From positions 32,903-71,023 of the forward strand of contig NZ_BDUF01000043.1 of NCBI RefSeq assembly GCF_002335525.1: DNA of 38,121 nucleotides, in the 5' to 3' direction. The notes below the pieces were generated by a model that saw only the letters and a list, made by a program, of their open reading frames with translations, had not been told where the DNA came from and did no database searches. The translations under genes were made by a program, and so were the position numbers. This DNA comes from Effusibacillus lacus. Its GTDB lineage: Bacteria; Bacillota; Bacilli; Tumebacillales; Effusibacillaceae. Below are positions 25,372-33,782 of this stretch, one piece after another (within the stretch, counting starts at the first letter, position 1; every line of letters starts with the position of its first letter).

Positions 25372-26784
25372 ATGACAGCCGAAGCCAATACGGAACTGCT
25401 GCGCAAACTGCCGGCTGTGCACCGGCTGCTGGATCTGCCGGCATGTCAACATCTGATGGAGACCTATTCCCGTGATTGGGTGTCCGAAGCGGCGGCGCAT
25501 TCCGTTTCCGCAGTCCGGAAAGAAATCTTGTCCGGCACAAGATCCAATGAAGTGACGGAAGAGCAGTTGCTGCAACAGATTGAGCAGTATCTCAGGAACC
25601 GGTTCCAACCCAATTTTCGCCGTGTGATTAATGCGACCGGTGTGGTTCTGCATACCAATCTCGGCCGTGCCCCCCTTGCGGAGTCAGCCCTGGAAGCGAT
25701 TAACCGGACCGCGTTGGGATATTCAAACCTGGAACTGAATCTCGCCACGGGGGAACGGGGTTCCCGCTATGACCATGTGGAAGAGTTGATCTGCAGGTTA
25801 ACCGGTGCGGAATCGGCTCTGGTCGTGAATAACAACGCGGCTGCTGTGCTGCTGGTTCTGCGGGAAATGGCGAAAGGGCGAAAGGTCATCGTATCCCGCG
25901 GCCAACTGGTTGAGATTGGCGGTTCGTTCCGCGTCTCGGAAGTGATGAAAGAATCGGGAGCCCAGCTGGTTGAGGTAGGCACCACAAACAAGACGCATGA
26001 ACGGGATTATGAGAATGCAATCGATGAAAACACCGCTATGATTATGAGGGCCCATACCAGCAATTTTCGGATAGTCGGGTTTACCTATCAGCCGGAACTG
26101 TCCGACCTGGTCTCCCTGGCCCACCAGCATGGGATTCCTGTTTATGAAGACCTTGGGTCCGGCTCCTTGATCGATTTGCGAAAATTTGGGATCGGGGACG
26201 AACCGACAGTGGATGCCTCCATCAAAGCCGGGGTGGACATCGTCTCCTTCTCCGGGGACAAGCTGTTGGGAGGGACTCAGGCGGGCATTATCGCAGGGAG
26301 AGCCGAATATATTAAAAAGATCAAGAAGAACCAACTGACCCGAGCCCTTCGGGTGGACAAGTTGACTCTGGCCGCCTTGGAAGCCACCTTGCTGCTGTAT
26401 CTGGATGAGGAAAGAGCTCTGCGGGAAATCCCCACCCTGTATCTGCTGACCCGGAAAAGGGAGGAACTTTACCGCGAGGCTCAAAAATTGGCCGGTGGCC
26501 TAAGAGAAGTCTTTCAAGAAAAAGCGGTGGTTGAGGTGGTGGAAGGGATGTCCCAGGTGGGGGGCGGCAGTCTGCCGGATGAAGACCTGGCCACTTATCT
26601 CGTGGCTGTAAAAACAACCCCCTTTTCCCTTAACGCGCTGGAACATGCGCTACGGCACGTGGATTTGCCCGTTATGACCACAATCCGAAAGGAGGCTTTG
26701 TTGTTCGATGTCCGAACAATCTTCCCAAGAGAAATTGATGAATGTATCAACAGCGTCCGCGAGGCCTGCAAACGGCTCGGGTGA
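25372..26784 (+). CDS. selA: L-seryl-tRNA(Sec) selenium transferase
   Basis: 470-aa PLP enzyme that converts Ser-tRNA(Sec) to Sec-tRNA(Sec) using selenophosphate. Diagnostic segments are RRVINATGVVLHTNLGRAPL, the GYSNLELNLATGERGSR loop, NNNAAAVLL, EDLGSGSLIDL and VSFSGDKLLGGTQAGII, whose K297 should hold PLP. The start is ATG 25372 behind GAGGTGAG. Normal length. It overlaps selD by 77 bp. It provides the Sec-tRNA for FdhA and for SelD itself; selB and selC must lie outside the window. Confidence 0.96.
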   Translation: MTAEANTELLRKLPAVHRLLDLPACQHLMETYSRDWVSEAAAHSVSAVRKEILSGTRSNEVTEEQLLQQIEQYLRNRFQPNFRRVINATGVVLHTNLGRAPLAESALEAINRTALGYSNLELNLATGERGSRYDHVEELICRLTGAESALVVNNNAAAVLLVLREMAKGRKVIVSRGQLVEIGGSFRVSEVMKESGAQLVEVGTTNKTHERDYENAIDENTAMIMRAHTSNFRIVGFTYQPELSDLVSLAHQHGIPVYEDLGSGSLIDLRKFGIGDEPTVDASIKAGVDIVSFSGDKLLGGTQAGIIAGRAEYIKKIKKNQLTRALRVDKLTLAALEATLLLYLDEERALREIPTLYLLTRKREELYREAQKLAGGLREVFQEKAVVEVVEGMSQVGGGSLPDEDLATYLVAVKTTPFSLNALEHALRHVDLPVMTTIRKEALLFDVRTIFPREIDECINSVREACKRLG

Positions 26785-27871
26785 TGCTTTGACACTTGCA
26801 ACCGGGGCAGGTGACGCGGTAACTCCTGCCGAAGCGGTGCGCTTGACTCTGTTGTCGGAGAAAGCGGGCTGAGGCTGTAAAATCGGTCCGGCGGACCTGG
26901 CTCAAGTCTTGAGCCACTTGCCCAAAAATCTTCCTGACGCAAACCTGATCGTGGGGCTGGATACGTCTGACGATGCAGGGGTTTATAAGTTGACAGATGA
27001 TGTGGCAATCGTGCAGACGGTGGATTACTTCACCCCGATTGTAGACGATCCGTATATGTTTGGCGCCATTGCCGCTGCAAACGCTTTGTCAGACGTCTAC
27101 GCCATGGGCGGAAAACCGTTGACTGTTCTGAATATCGTCGGTTTTCCGGTAAGCAAGCTGGATAAGAAGATTCTTGCGGAAATTCTGCGTGGCGGTGCCG
27201 ATAAAGTGCGGGAAGCGGGGGCGGTAATCGTCGGAGGCCATTCCATTGACGACTCGGATCCCAAGTTTGGCATGGCTGTCACCGGGATCGTTCACCCTGA
27301 GAAAGTGTGGACCAATGCAGGGGCCTGCCCCGGAGACAAACTGGTTCTGACCAAGCCTATCGGGGTCGGGATTGTGACAACGGCAATCAAACGTGCCAAA
27401 GCAACACCTGAAGCGATCCGCCAAGTGGAGAGCGTCATGGCAACTCTAAACAAAGTGGCTTCCGAAACGGCACAAGGCTTCACAGTTCATGCCTGCACTG
27501 ACATCACCGGATTTGGCTTGCTGGGACACGCTGCCGAAATGGCAAGAGGGGCCTGTGTAGGGATTGAGATTGATGCAAAGTCGGTTCCAATGCTGCCCGA
27601 TGCTTACTCCCTGGCGGAACAGGGCATCATTCCCGGCGGCTCACTCCGCAATTATGAGTGGTTGGCTGATGATTTGGAATATGCGGAATCAATAGATGAG
27701 GTTACCCGCAAGATTCTCTGTGATGCGGTCACATCCGGCGGATTGCTGTTGTCGGTGCCTGCAGAGGAAGCGGATGCGCTTGTGGAGGCACTGAAGAAGA
27801 ATGGAGTGGAGGACGCAGTTGTTATTGGGCGTGTCGTCGAGGAACATTCGAAGAAAATCAGGGTGATGTAA
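26708..27871 (+). CDS. selD: Selenophosphate synthetase, itself a selenoprotein
   Basis: Makes selenophosphate from selenide and ATP. A conventional gene call would begin at the ATG or TTG after the TGA, but the frame continues upstream through TGA 26870-26872: RLTLLSEKAG-U-GCKIGPADLAQVL, which aligns with E. coli SelD RLTQYSHGAG-C-GCKI. The UGA therefore encodes the catalytic residue as Sec. The gene starts at ATG 26708 behind AAAGGAGG (12-nt spacing), giving 387 aa with Sec55; this leaves about 38 extra N-terminal residues. ATG 26738 is an alternative. GLDTSDDAGVY, GGHSIDDSDPKFGMAVTG, TDITGFGLLGH and CDAVTSGGLLLSV confirm the family. Confidence 0.94.
26870..26916 (+). other. UGA selenocysteine codon of selD with two SECIS-candidate hairpins
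   Basis: TGA 26870-26872 is followed by GGTCC-GGC-GGACC (26885-26897; loop 17 nt after the UGA, almost the same distance as in fdhA) and directly by TGGCTCAA-GTC-TTGAGCCA (26898-26916; loop 33 nt after). Both loops begin with G. The first is the better placed; the second has the longer stem. Confidence 0.85.
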
Positions 27872-27892
27872 GTAGAGCCACCCATAAAAGTG

Positions 27893-27943
27893 AACCCGGT
27901 GTCAACAGAAAGCAGCCTTGAGCAGCTTTCCGGACACCGGGTT
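27893..27943. terminator. Bidirectional terminator between selD and the FhuF-like gene
   Basis: AACCCGGTGTC (27893-27903) and GACACCGGGTT (27933-27943) form an 11-bp stem with a further AGAAAGC/GCTTTC pairing inside, followed by TTTATTT on the plus strand. It abuts the stop codon of the convergent gene. Confidence 0.9.
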
Positions 27944-28735
27944 TTATTTATACTTGGAATTTATCATCTCTACCCGCTCTTCCCTGCTTAGACGGGGGCA
28001 GGTCAGACAAGACTGGCAACCGGGGAACTGGTACCGCAGACAACAAGTGTTCCGAACCCGTACCGATTGGGGAGGTGTGGCTTCCTCCAGCCAGATTGTT
28101 TGATACGTAGAGGAAAACCGGGGGGTGTTGCTGCCCGATGAGTTAAGCAAAGCATCCAAGTCTTGTCTGGATGCAAGTCCCTGAGAGGTGTCCTTGAAAA
28201 ATTGTTCATACAGATAACCGATGTAGTTCCCTGCGTTGCCCCACATGATCATGGGAGACAAGCCTATTGCTTCGGCAATTTTGTAAATCAATCGTCCCAG
28301 ATTGTCGTCAAACAGGGCTTGATATACTTTTGAACGCAATCGGGAAGCCCGTCCGGCATCTTTCGTTGACAGGGAAACCCATTGAACCGATTCTGACAAC
28401 CGGATACCGGCAGGCAGATCGTTCTCAAGCACCAGTTCTGTTTGCTCCAGATATGCGAGAATCCCCGTTTGTGCCGTCAACAGAGGGGTCAGTACAGAGG
28501 ACAGCAGGGTGCTCGTGTACCATTTTTGAAACAGGGAAGCGGCGGCAAGAAGATTGTCGGAATTCATCCGTTCGGCTGCCCGTGCAATCCGGGAACGAAG
28601 CGTGCTTTCATCAAGCAGGTTCTCTACTGGAATAACTTCCCCGGAAGCAGTTTTTCCCCGGAAAAAAAGCGGAACGTGCAACCCGCTTGTCTGCAGGTTC
28701 TGAACCAGGTTTTCCAGACTTGACAGTTCTGACAT
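27944..28735 (-). CDS. FhuF-like siderophore-iron reductase
   Basis: 263 aa. The C-terminus carries CC-x10-C-x2-C (TCCLRYQFPG...CLTCPRL), the [2Fe-2S] ligand pattern of FhuF, which reduces ferric siderophores in the cytoplasm to release iron. The start is ATG 28735 behind AGGAG. The frame is open to 28852, but that portion overlaps the ATPase gene and lacks a ribosome binding site. It begins 10 nt after the ATPase stop and is the last gene of the four-gene uptake operon. Confidence 0.88.
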   Translation of the reverse strand: MSELSSLENLVQNLQTSGLHVPLFFRGKTASGEVIPVENLLDESTLRSRIARAAERMNSDNLLAAASLFQKWYTSTLLSSVLTPLLTAQTGILAYLEQTELVLENDLPAGIRLSESVQWVSLSTKDAGRASRLRSKVYQALFDDNLGRLIYKIAEAIGLSPMIMWGNAGNYIGYLYEQFFKDTSQGLASRQDLDALLNSSGSNTPRFSSTYQTIWLEEATPPQSVRVRNTCCLRYQFPGCQSCLTCPRLSREERVEMINSKYK

Positions 28736-28745
28736 GGGTATGCTC

Positions 28746-29561
28746 CTATACAAGAACAGGCTGCGGTTTGGCAATGGTTCTTCCCTTTCCAAACGGAATG
28801 CAAAGGGGAGTTCCGTAAATCGGATCCGCAATGATCCGGGATTCCATTCCAAACACTATTTGCACCATGTCCTCTGTTACGACCTCTTCGGGCGCTCCTT
28901 GAGCAAAGACGGATTTGTCTTTGATGGCCACGACATTGTGAGCGTAACGGCATGCCAGATTCAGGTCGTGCAGAACCATCACAACGGTGCTTTGTTGTTC
29001 CTGGTTTAACTTGTAGAGAATGTCCAGCACCTCAATCTGATGGGTCAAATCCAGAAAGGTGGTCGGTTCATCCAACAGCAGCGTAGTGGTGTCCTGTGCC
29101 AGTGTCATCGCTATCCAGGCCCGTTGGCGCTGACCACCGGACAGGGAGTCCACCATTTGTTCGGCAAATCCCTTCATTTGTGTTGCTTCCAACGCAAAGT
29201 TTACCTTCTGTTCGTCCTCTTCCGACCATTGCTGCAGCCAGTTTTGGTAGGGATAGCGCCCTTGCTTCACCAACTGCAGGACAGTGAGACCTTCCGGTGC
29301 CACAGGCGATTGCGGAAGAATGGCAAGACGCTTGGCAATGTCTTTTGTCGGCAGCTTGGCAATTTGCTGGCCGTCAAGCAAAACCGAACCGCCTTGCGGT
29401 TTCAGCAAACGGGCAAGCGCCCGTAGCAATGTCGATTTACCGCAGCCGTTGCTGCCGATAAAAACGGTGATTTTTCCTTTCGGTATCTGAAGGTTCAGTT
29501 GATCAATGATTACTGTGTCTCCGTATGACAACATCAGATCTCTTGTTTCAAGCGCCTGCAT
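28746..29561 (-). CDS. Ferric siderophore ABC importer ATPase
   Basis: 271-aa FecE/FhuC-type ATPase. Walker [10 protein letters not shown] (36-44), [17 protein letters not shown] signature, [12 protein letters not shown] Walker B with D-loop, and VLHDLN switch. The [13 protein letters not shown] segment is typical of the iron-siderophore subgroup. It lies 22 bp after the second permease in the same operon. The specific siderophore is not readable from sequence. Confidence 0.93.
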   Translation of the reverse strand: MQALETRDLMLSYGDTVIIDQLNLQIPKGKITVFIGSNGCGKSTLLRALARLLKPQGGSVLLDGQQIAKLPTKDIAKRLAILPQSPVAPEGLTVLQLVKQGRYPYQNWLQQWSEEDEQKVNFALEATQMKGFAEQMVDSLSGGQRQRAWIAMTLAQDTTTLLLDEPTTFLDLTHQIEVLDILYKLNQEQQSTVVMVLHDLNLACRYAHNVVAIKDKSVFAQGAPEEVVTEDMVQIVFGMESRIIADPIYGTPLCIPFGKGRTIAKPQPVLV

Positions 29562-29582
29562 ATCACGTTATACCCCTTTAAA

Positions 29583-30620
29583 CTATCGATTTTGGTTTTT
29601 GTACAACAGGTAAATGAAAAACGGTGCTCCGATTGCGGAAGTGAAGATTCCGACCGGCACATCCATCGGGGCAAAAGCAGTTCTTGCAACCAAATCGGCC
29701 AACATCACCATAAGCGCACCGATAAGCGCCGAAACGGGCAGCAGCCCTCCAAATGCGGAACCAACCAATTTCCGTGCAATATGGGGAGCAAGTAACCCGA
29801 CAAAAGCAATGTTTCCTCCGAAGGCGATCGCGGAGCCTGCCAATGCGACAGATATAGTCAGCAGGATTACTCTGTGGCGCTGCAGTTCACTTCCGACACC
29901 TGTTGCAATTTCGTCACCCAACTGCTGCACGTTCACGTTTCTCCCGAAAACGAACGTAAGGGGAATCAGTACAAGCATCCAAAGCAACATGATGGATACA
30001 TTGTTCCAAGTGGTTCCATAAAGAGTTCCGGTCAACCAGATCTTCGCTTTACTCGTAAGATGGATATGGCTGATTACAAGGAACAATGTGGTTAAGCCAT
30101 GCATGGCAAAATCCATTCCTACACCGATTAAAACGAGCCGAAGCGGGGTCACTCCTCTTTTCCAAGCCAATATATAAATCAGCACGGCCACCGTTGCAGC
30201 TCCAAGGAATGCGGCAACCGGAAGCAAGTGAATGCTTGCCTTTTCAAATTGAGTGATAAATATAATAGCAGCTACCGACGCACCGCCTGTAATTCCGATA
30301 ATGTCGGGCGAAGCCAGCGGGTTACGGAACACGCCTTGTAAAATGGCTCCCGCCACCGCCAATGCGGCGCCTACAAGTATGGCTATGACATTGCGCGGCA
30401 GACGGAACGACTGCACCACGACTGTGTATTGTTCTGCACCGGATCCAACCAGGACTTTAATTACTTCAAGCGGATGGATCTTCATTGAACCCAAACCGGT
30501 GCTGACCACCAAGGAGATCATCGTAAGGATCAGCAGCGTGATCGTGATCACTGCAGTTTTTTTGTCAAGCAGAAACGAGACTGGCGGTTTATTCATGCGA
30601 AAGGGAACATATTTTTTCAC
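29583..30620 (-). CDS. Ferric siderophore ABC permease (FecCD family), second
   Basis: 345 aa, about ten helices of BtuC/FecCD type. PRNVIAILVGAALAVAGAILQGVFRNPLASPDIIGI is the core motif, and AFVGLLAPHIARKLVG is the coupling-helix region. GTG 30620 is preferred: its GTGA overlaps the stop of the preceding gene and AAAGGGG precedes it; ATG 30596 has no ribosome binding site. The frame is open as far as 30785, but that part is shadow of the other permease. Likely heterodimer with that permease. Confidence 0.88.
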   Translation of the reverse strand: MKKYVPFRMNKPPVSFLLDKKTAVITITLLILTMISLVVSTGLGSMKIHPLEVIKVLVGSGAEQYTVVVQSFRLPRNVIAILVGAALAVAGAILQGVFRNPLASPDIIGITGGASVAAIIFITQFEKASIHLLPVAAFLGAATVAVLIYILAWKRGVTPLRLVLIGVGMDFAMHGLTTLFLVISHIHLTSKAKIWLTGTLYGTTWNNVSIMLLWMLVLIPLTFVFGRNVNVQQLGDEIATGVGSELQRHRVILLTISVALAGSAIAFGGNIAFVGLLAPHIARKLVGSAFGGLLPVSALIGALMVMLADLVARTAFAPMDVPVGIFTSAIGAPFFIYLLYKNQNR

Positions 30621-31627
30621 GATCTGGCCAGCCCCTTTCGCGCAACATAGACAAAAAACGGGGCACCGATCAACGCCGTCATTACACTGATCGGCATTTC
30701 CTTCGGCATTGCAATGAAACGGGCTCCAATATCGGAGACCAACAGCAAAACGGCACCCAACAGAGCACTGTATGTAACGATCCAACGTGTATCGATTCCA
30801 ACCAGAAAGCGGGCGATGTGAGGGATAATCAACCCGATAAAACCGATTGGACCGGCTACGGCAACTGCGCTCCCGGAGAGGAGAATGATCGTAATGCCTG
30901 TCGTGATTTTAACCAACAAAGTCCGCTGTCCCAATCCCTTTGCCACATCTTCCCCCAACATGAATGTGTTGATGGGACCGGCAATGATCAGAGCCAAGAT
31001 CCAAGCCGTCATCATATAGGGAAATACGCCTGCGAGCATTTCCAATTTGCGTCCCGCAACCGAACCGGATAACCAAAACAGCACTTCTTCCAATGTCCGT
31101 TCGTTGGCTGTCAACAGTCCATGCGTAAGCGAAGAAAACAACGCGGTCATTGCCGCACCTGCCAATGTAAGCTTGACTGGTGACATTCCATCTCTTCCGA
31201 TTGAACCCAGGAAATAGACGAAAACACCGCTGACCGCGGCACCCGCAAATGCAACCCAAGCAAATCCAGACAGGGAGTTAACAGAGAAAAATGAAGCTGC
31301 AATTACGATGAAAAACGAAGCCCCGGAATTAATTCCGAAAATGCTGAGATCCGCCAATGGATTTTTCGTTAACGCCTGCAGCAATGCACCGGCAATGCCA
31401 AGACTTGCTCCAACCGCAGCGGCGATTAAGGCGCGTGGAACACGCACCTCTTTAATCACAATATGCTCGTTTGTCCCATTAAAACTGGCATACGCTTCAA
31501 CAGCCTCTTTCCAACTGGTATCCATGACCCCAAATACAATACTGGAGAACACGGAACATACAAGAAGCACGACACAGATGAGAATCCCAAAAATTTTTAA
31601 TGAAGTTGAGTGGAGCAATTGGGTCAT
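30617..31627 (-). CDS. Ferric siderophore ABC permease (FecCD family), first
   Basis: 336 aa. VRVPRALIAAAVGASLGIAGALLQALTKNPLADLSIFGINSGASF is the FecCD hallmark; GPIGFIGLIIPHIARFLVG is the cytoplasmic coupling region. ATG 31627 lies behind GAGAAGG; the longer frame to 31729 runs into the Fur boxes. It is the first gene of the minus-strand operon (permease, permease, ATPase, FhuF-like). Confidence 0.9.
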   Translation of the reverse strand: MTQLLHSTSLKIFGILICVVLLVCSVFSSIVFGVMDTSWKEAVEAYASFNGTNEHIVIKEVRVPRALIAAAVGASLGIAGALLQALTKNPLADLSIFGINSGASFFIVIAASFFSVNSLSGFAWVAFAGAAVSGVFVYFLGSIGRDGMSPVKLTLAGAAMTALFSSLTHGLLTANERTLEEVLFWLSGSVAGRKLEMLAGVFPYMMTAWILALIIAGPINTFMLGEDVAKGLGQRTLLVKITTGITIILLSGSAVAVAGPIGFIGLIIPHIARFLVGIDTRWIVTYSALLGAVLLLVSDIGARFIAMPKEMPISVMTALIGAPFFVYVARKGLARS

Positions 31628-31713
31628 AATAAAACCTTCTCTCTTACTCTTAAACAAGCGTGAGGAAAGAATCCGGTAAAAATTTGAAACCTCATAATAA
31701 AGTTTAGAGACAC

Positions 31714-31728
31714 GGATAATGATTGTCA
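31714..31728. promoter_or_regulatory. Fur-box-like site 1
   Basis: GGATAATGATTGTCA matches the 7-1-7 consensus TGATAATnATTATCA with two differences. It is in the intergenic region of two divergent iron-uptake units. Confidence 0.75.
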
Positions 31729-31735
31729 ACGAATT

Positions 31736-31750
31736 TGAAAATCATTTTCA
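31736..31750. promoter_or_regulatory. Fur-box-like site 2 (perfect palindrome)
   Basis: TGAAAATCATTTTCA is a perfect 7-1-7 palindrome, differing from consensus only at one base per half. Confidence 0.88.
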
Positions 31751-31798
31751 ATTGGTATTGACATAGTGGCGAGGAGGGAAGTAGGATAAAAGGGAAAA

Positions 31799-31813
31799 TG
31801 ATAATTATTCTCA
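31799..31813. promoter_or_regulatory. Fur-box-like site 3
   Basis: TGATAATTATTCTCA differs from the consensus at one base. It lies 18 bp before the start codon of the binding-protein gene. Confidence 0.88.
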
Positions 31814-31830
31814 CTGAGGGGGAGAAACAC

Positions 31831-32823
31831 GTGTCAAGTACATACCTAAAAAAGAAATCTGTCTTCGCTTTGCTCGCTGTACTCCTTTCTTTTGCATTGG
31901 TGCTGGCCGGATGCGGAAGCGCAGGCGGAAACCAACAGGCGGCTGCACCGGACAAGTCTGAGCCGAGTGCGGGCAAAACGGAAGAGTATACAGTTAAGCA
32001 CGCCATGGGTGAAACGCCAATCAAAGGTACTCCGAAGAAAGTTGTCGTTTTGACAAACGAAGGAACGGAAGCCGTCCTGGCATTGGGCATAAAACCTGTC
32101 GGTGCCGTTAAATCCTGGAATGGCGACCCTTGGTATGATCACATTAAGAAAGACATGGAAGGCGTCAAAGTTCTTGGGACGGAACACCAACCGAATCTCG
32201 AAGAGATCGCTGCTTTAAAACCCGACCTGATTCTCGGCGTCAAGCTGCGTCACGAAAAAATCTATCAACAACTGTCTGCTATTGCTCCAACCGTGTTATC
32301 GGAAACACTTCGCGGCGAGTGGAAAAACAACTTTAAGCTTTATGCGGAAGCTCTGAACAAGAAAGCGGAAGGCGAACAGGTAATCTCCGCCTTTGATAAG
32401 CGTGTTGAGGAATTTAAGAAAAAAGCGGGCGACAAATTAAAGACGAAAGTATCGCTTGTGCGGTTTATGCCGGACCGGATTCGAATTTACTATGTTGATT
32501 CATTCGCAGGCATCATTTTAAAACAGATTGGTTTTGCCCGTCCGGAAAAACAAAATATAGACAAAGGTTTTGCTGATAACGTAACAAAAGAACGAATTCC
32601 GGAAATGGAAGGCGACATCCTGTTCTACTGGACTTGGGAAACCGGCGATGGAAAGGCATCACAAGCAGAAAAGGAATGGACCAATGATCCGCTGTGGAAG
32701 AATCTTAATGTTGTGAAGAACGGCAAGGCTTATAAAGTCGATGACTCTATCTGGAATACAGCCGGTGGCGTTAAGGCAGCCAACCTGCTGCTTGATGATC
32801 TGGAGAAGTTTTTCTTGAAATAA
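31831..32823 (+). CDS. Ferric siderophore-binding lipoprotein
   Basis: 330-aa substrate-binding protein that delivers ferric siderophore to the divergently encoded permeases. Signal peptide (KKKSVFALLAVLLSFALV) with lipobox LAGC; mature domain opens with TVKHAMGETPIKGTPKKVVVLTNEGTEAVLALG and has the PNLEEIAALKPDLILG motif of class III binding proteins. The start is GTG 31831 behind GGGGGAG. Resembles YfiY-type hydroxamate-siderophore proteins, which is a weak assignment. Confidence 0.92.
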   Translation: MSSTYLKKKSVFALLAVLLSFALVLAGCGSAGGNQQAAAPDKSEPSAGKTEEYTVKHAMGETPIKGTPKKVVVLTNEGTEAVLALGIKPVGAVKSWNGDPWYDHIKKDMEGVKVLGTEHQPNLEEIAALKPDLILGVKLRHEKIYQQLSAIAPTVLSETLRGEWKNNFKLYAEALNKKAEGEQVISAFDKRVEEFKKKAGDKLKTKVSLVRFMPDRIRIYYVDSFAGIILKQIGFARPEKQNIDKGFADNVTKERIPEMEGDILFYWTWETGDGKASQAEKEWTNDPLWKNLNVVKNGKAYKVDDSIWNTAGGVKAANLLLDDLEKFFLK

Positions 32824-32839
32824 GCAATGGTAAAACGTA

Positions 32840-32870
32840 CAGGAAAGAGGAAGCTATACCCTCTTTCCTG
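32840..32870 (+). terminator. Terminator of the binding-protein gene
   Basis: CAGGAAAGAGG (32840-32850) is perfectly complementary to CCTCTTTCCTG (32860-32870) around a 9-nt loop, followed by TTTGTTTT. Confidence 0.93.
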
Positions 32871-32939
32871 TTTGTTTTGGACAAAGAGATTGGACTTGAC
32901 CGGGAAAAAAGAGGAGAGAAGGTGAATTCATTTTTATAA

Positions 32940-32969
32940 TTGACAATGAGAATCGTTGTCAATTATAAT
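32940..32969 (+). promoter_or_regulatory. Promoter with an embedded Fur box, for the 41-aa membrane protein
   Basis: TTGACA (32940-32945), 18-bp spacer, TATAAT (32964-32969). The segment 32940-32962 is an inverted repeat with TTGACAA and TTGTCAA ends around TGAGAATCG, very like classical Fur sites with the GAGAATC centre. A repressor bound here would cover the -35 and spacer. Confidence 0.85.
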
Positions 32970-33012
32970 GGGTGCAGAATGATTCATTACCAGTACAAGG
33001 GAGTTGGTCACA

Positions 33013-33138
33013 ATGACTGTCGGTTTTGAACAGATGGCACCCATTATGCATGTCCTGACGTTCAGTGTGCTGACCGTAGTCAGCGTTGGCACCATCCTTA
33101 AAGTGTATCTGTTGTGCAGGAAAAATCCTATGAACTGA
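33013..33138 (+). CDS. Small membrane protein (41 aa), Fur-controlled, function unknown
   Basis: Sequence begins MTVGFEQMAPIMHVLTFSVL and ends in a basic KVYLLCRKNPMN, giving one membrane helix (about residues 11-34) with the positive end likely cytoplasmic. AAGGGAG lies 8 nt before ATG 33013. It has its own strong promoter with a Fur-type operator, so it should be made under iron limitation. I recognise no family. It is too short for ordinary gene callers and would often be missed. Confidence 0.7.
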   Translation: MTVGFEQMAPIMHVLTFSVLTVVSVGTILKVYLLCRKNPMN

Positions 33139-33281
33139 ACTTGCAGGAGAGGAGAAGGACTTGGGCTAGGCTGGAGTCCCTTTTCAAAATTGTCACAAAA
33201 GATTCATAAATTAGCCCTTGAATCGGCGGATGGTCCACCGCCATTCATCTCACCCTATTTGTCAGAGGGGGTGAAGCTCAA

Positions 33282-33437
33282 ATGGCAAAGGATGTTTTGT
33301 GTGAAGTAAATACCTGCACTCACTGGGCCACCGGAAACAAATGCCAAGCGGACGAAATTTATGTCGTGTTTAATAAGGGCAAACAAGCAACTACCTCAGA
33401 AGAAACAGACTGCAAGACATTCAAACCTTTTAAGTAA
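33282..33437 (+). CDS. DUF1540 small cysteine-rich protein (51 aa)
   Basis: One DUF1540 unit: VLCEVNTCTHWATGNKCQADEI followed by SEETDCKTF. Four cysteines (7, 12, 21, 44) are in the family spacing Cx4C...C...TDCxTF, a likely metal- or disulfide-stabilised minidomain. These proteins are common in spore-forming Firmicutes and their function is unknown. Start ATG 33282 with AGAGGGGG upstream. A terminator hairpin follows at once. Confidence 0.88.
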   Translation: MAKDVLCEVNTCTHWATGNKCQADEIYVVFNKGKQATTSEETDCKTFKPFK

Positions 33438-33440
33438 GCA

Positions 33441-33473
33441 GAACGGGCAACCTTGGTGCAAGGTTGTCCGTTC
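33441..33473 (+). terminator. Terminator after the DUF1540 gene
   Basis: GAACGGGCAACCTT and AAGGTTGTCCGTTC form a 14-bp stem (one G-U pair) with loop GGTGC. The downstream T content is low. Confidence 0.8.
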
Positions 33474-33539
33474 GTCTCTCATCCGTTTCTTTCCTCCACC
33501 GGTTGTACACACTAGGTAGATGAAAGGAGCGGTATTTTT

Positions 33540-33716
33540 ATGCGCAAAAGCTTAAGGGAACAAGTCCGTCAAACAACCAACACACAGTTGATGAGCGTGG
33601 ATGATCACGATTTTCTGGCCATATCTGCCCGGATGGAAGATGTGGAACCCGCAGCTGAGTTGGGTATGACCAAGCGGGAAGTCGATGCCCTAAAGAACCG
33701 GTTAACCAGAAGTTGA
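33540..33716 (+). CDS. 58-aa protein of unknown function, possible helix-turn-helix
   Basis: Begins MRKSLREQVRQTTNTQLMSV and contains DDHDFLAISARMEDVEPAAELGMTKREVDALKNRL, which in its last 25 residues resembles the helix-turn-helix of a sigma-region-4 or similar DNA-binding element (A-AELGMTKREVxxLKxRL). AAAGGAG lies 11 nt before ATG 33540. No signal or membrane segment. It is 66 bp upstream of hemZ on the same strand. Confidence 0.65.
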   Translation: MRKSLREQVRQTTNTQLMSVDDHDFLAISARMEDVEPAAELGMTKREVDALKNRLTRS

Positions 33717-33782
33717 CGCCGGATAACGGCGGGGGTAGACTCGATACAAAACCCTATACGACAAAGAGAAAGGGGGGCTGAT

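Noticed and set aside
26870-26908. selD annotated as starting after the TGA, or as a pseudogene
   Set aside because: The upstream in-frame peptide carries the conserved RLT...G-x-GCKI segment and a good ribosome binding site.
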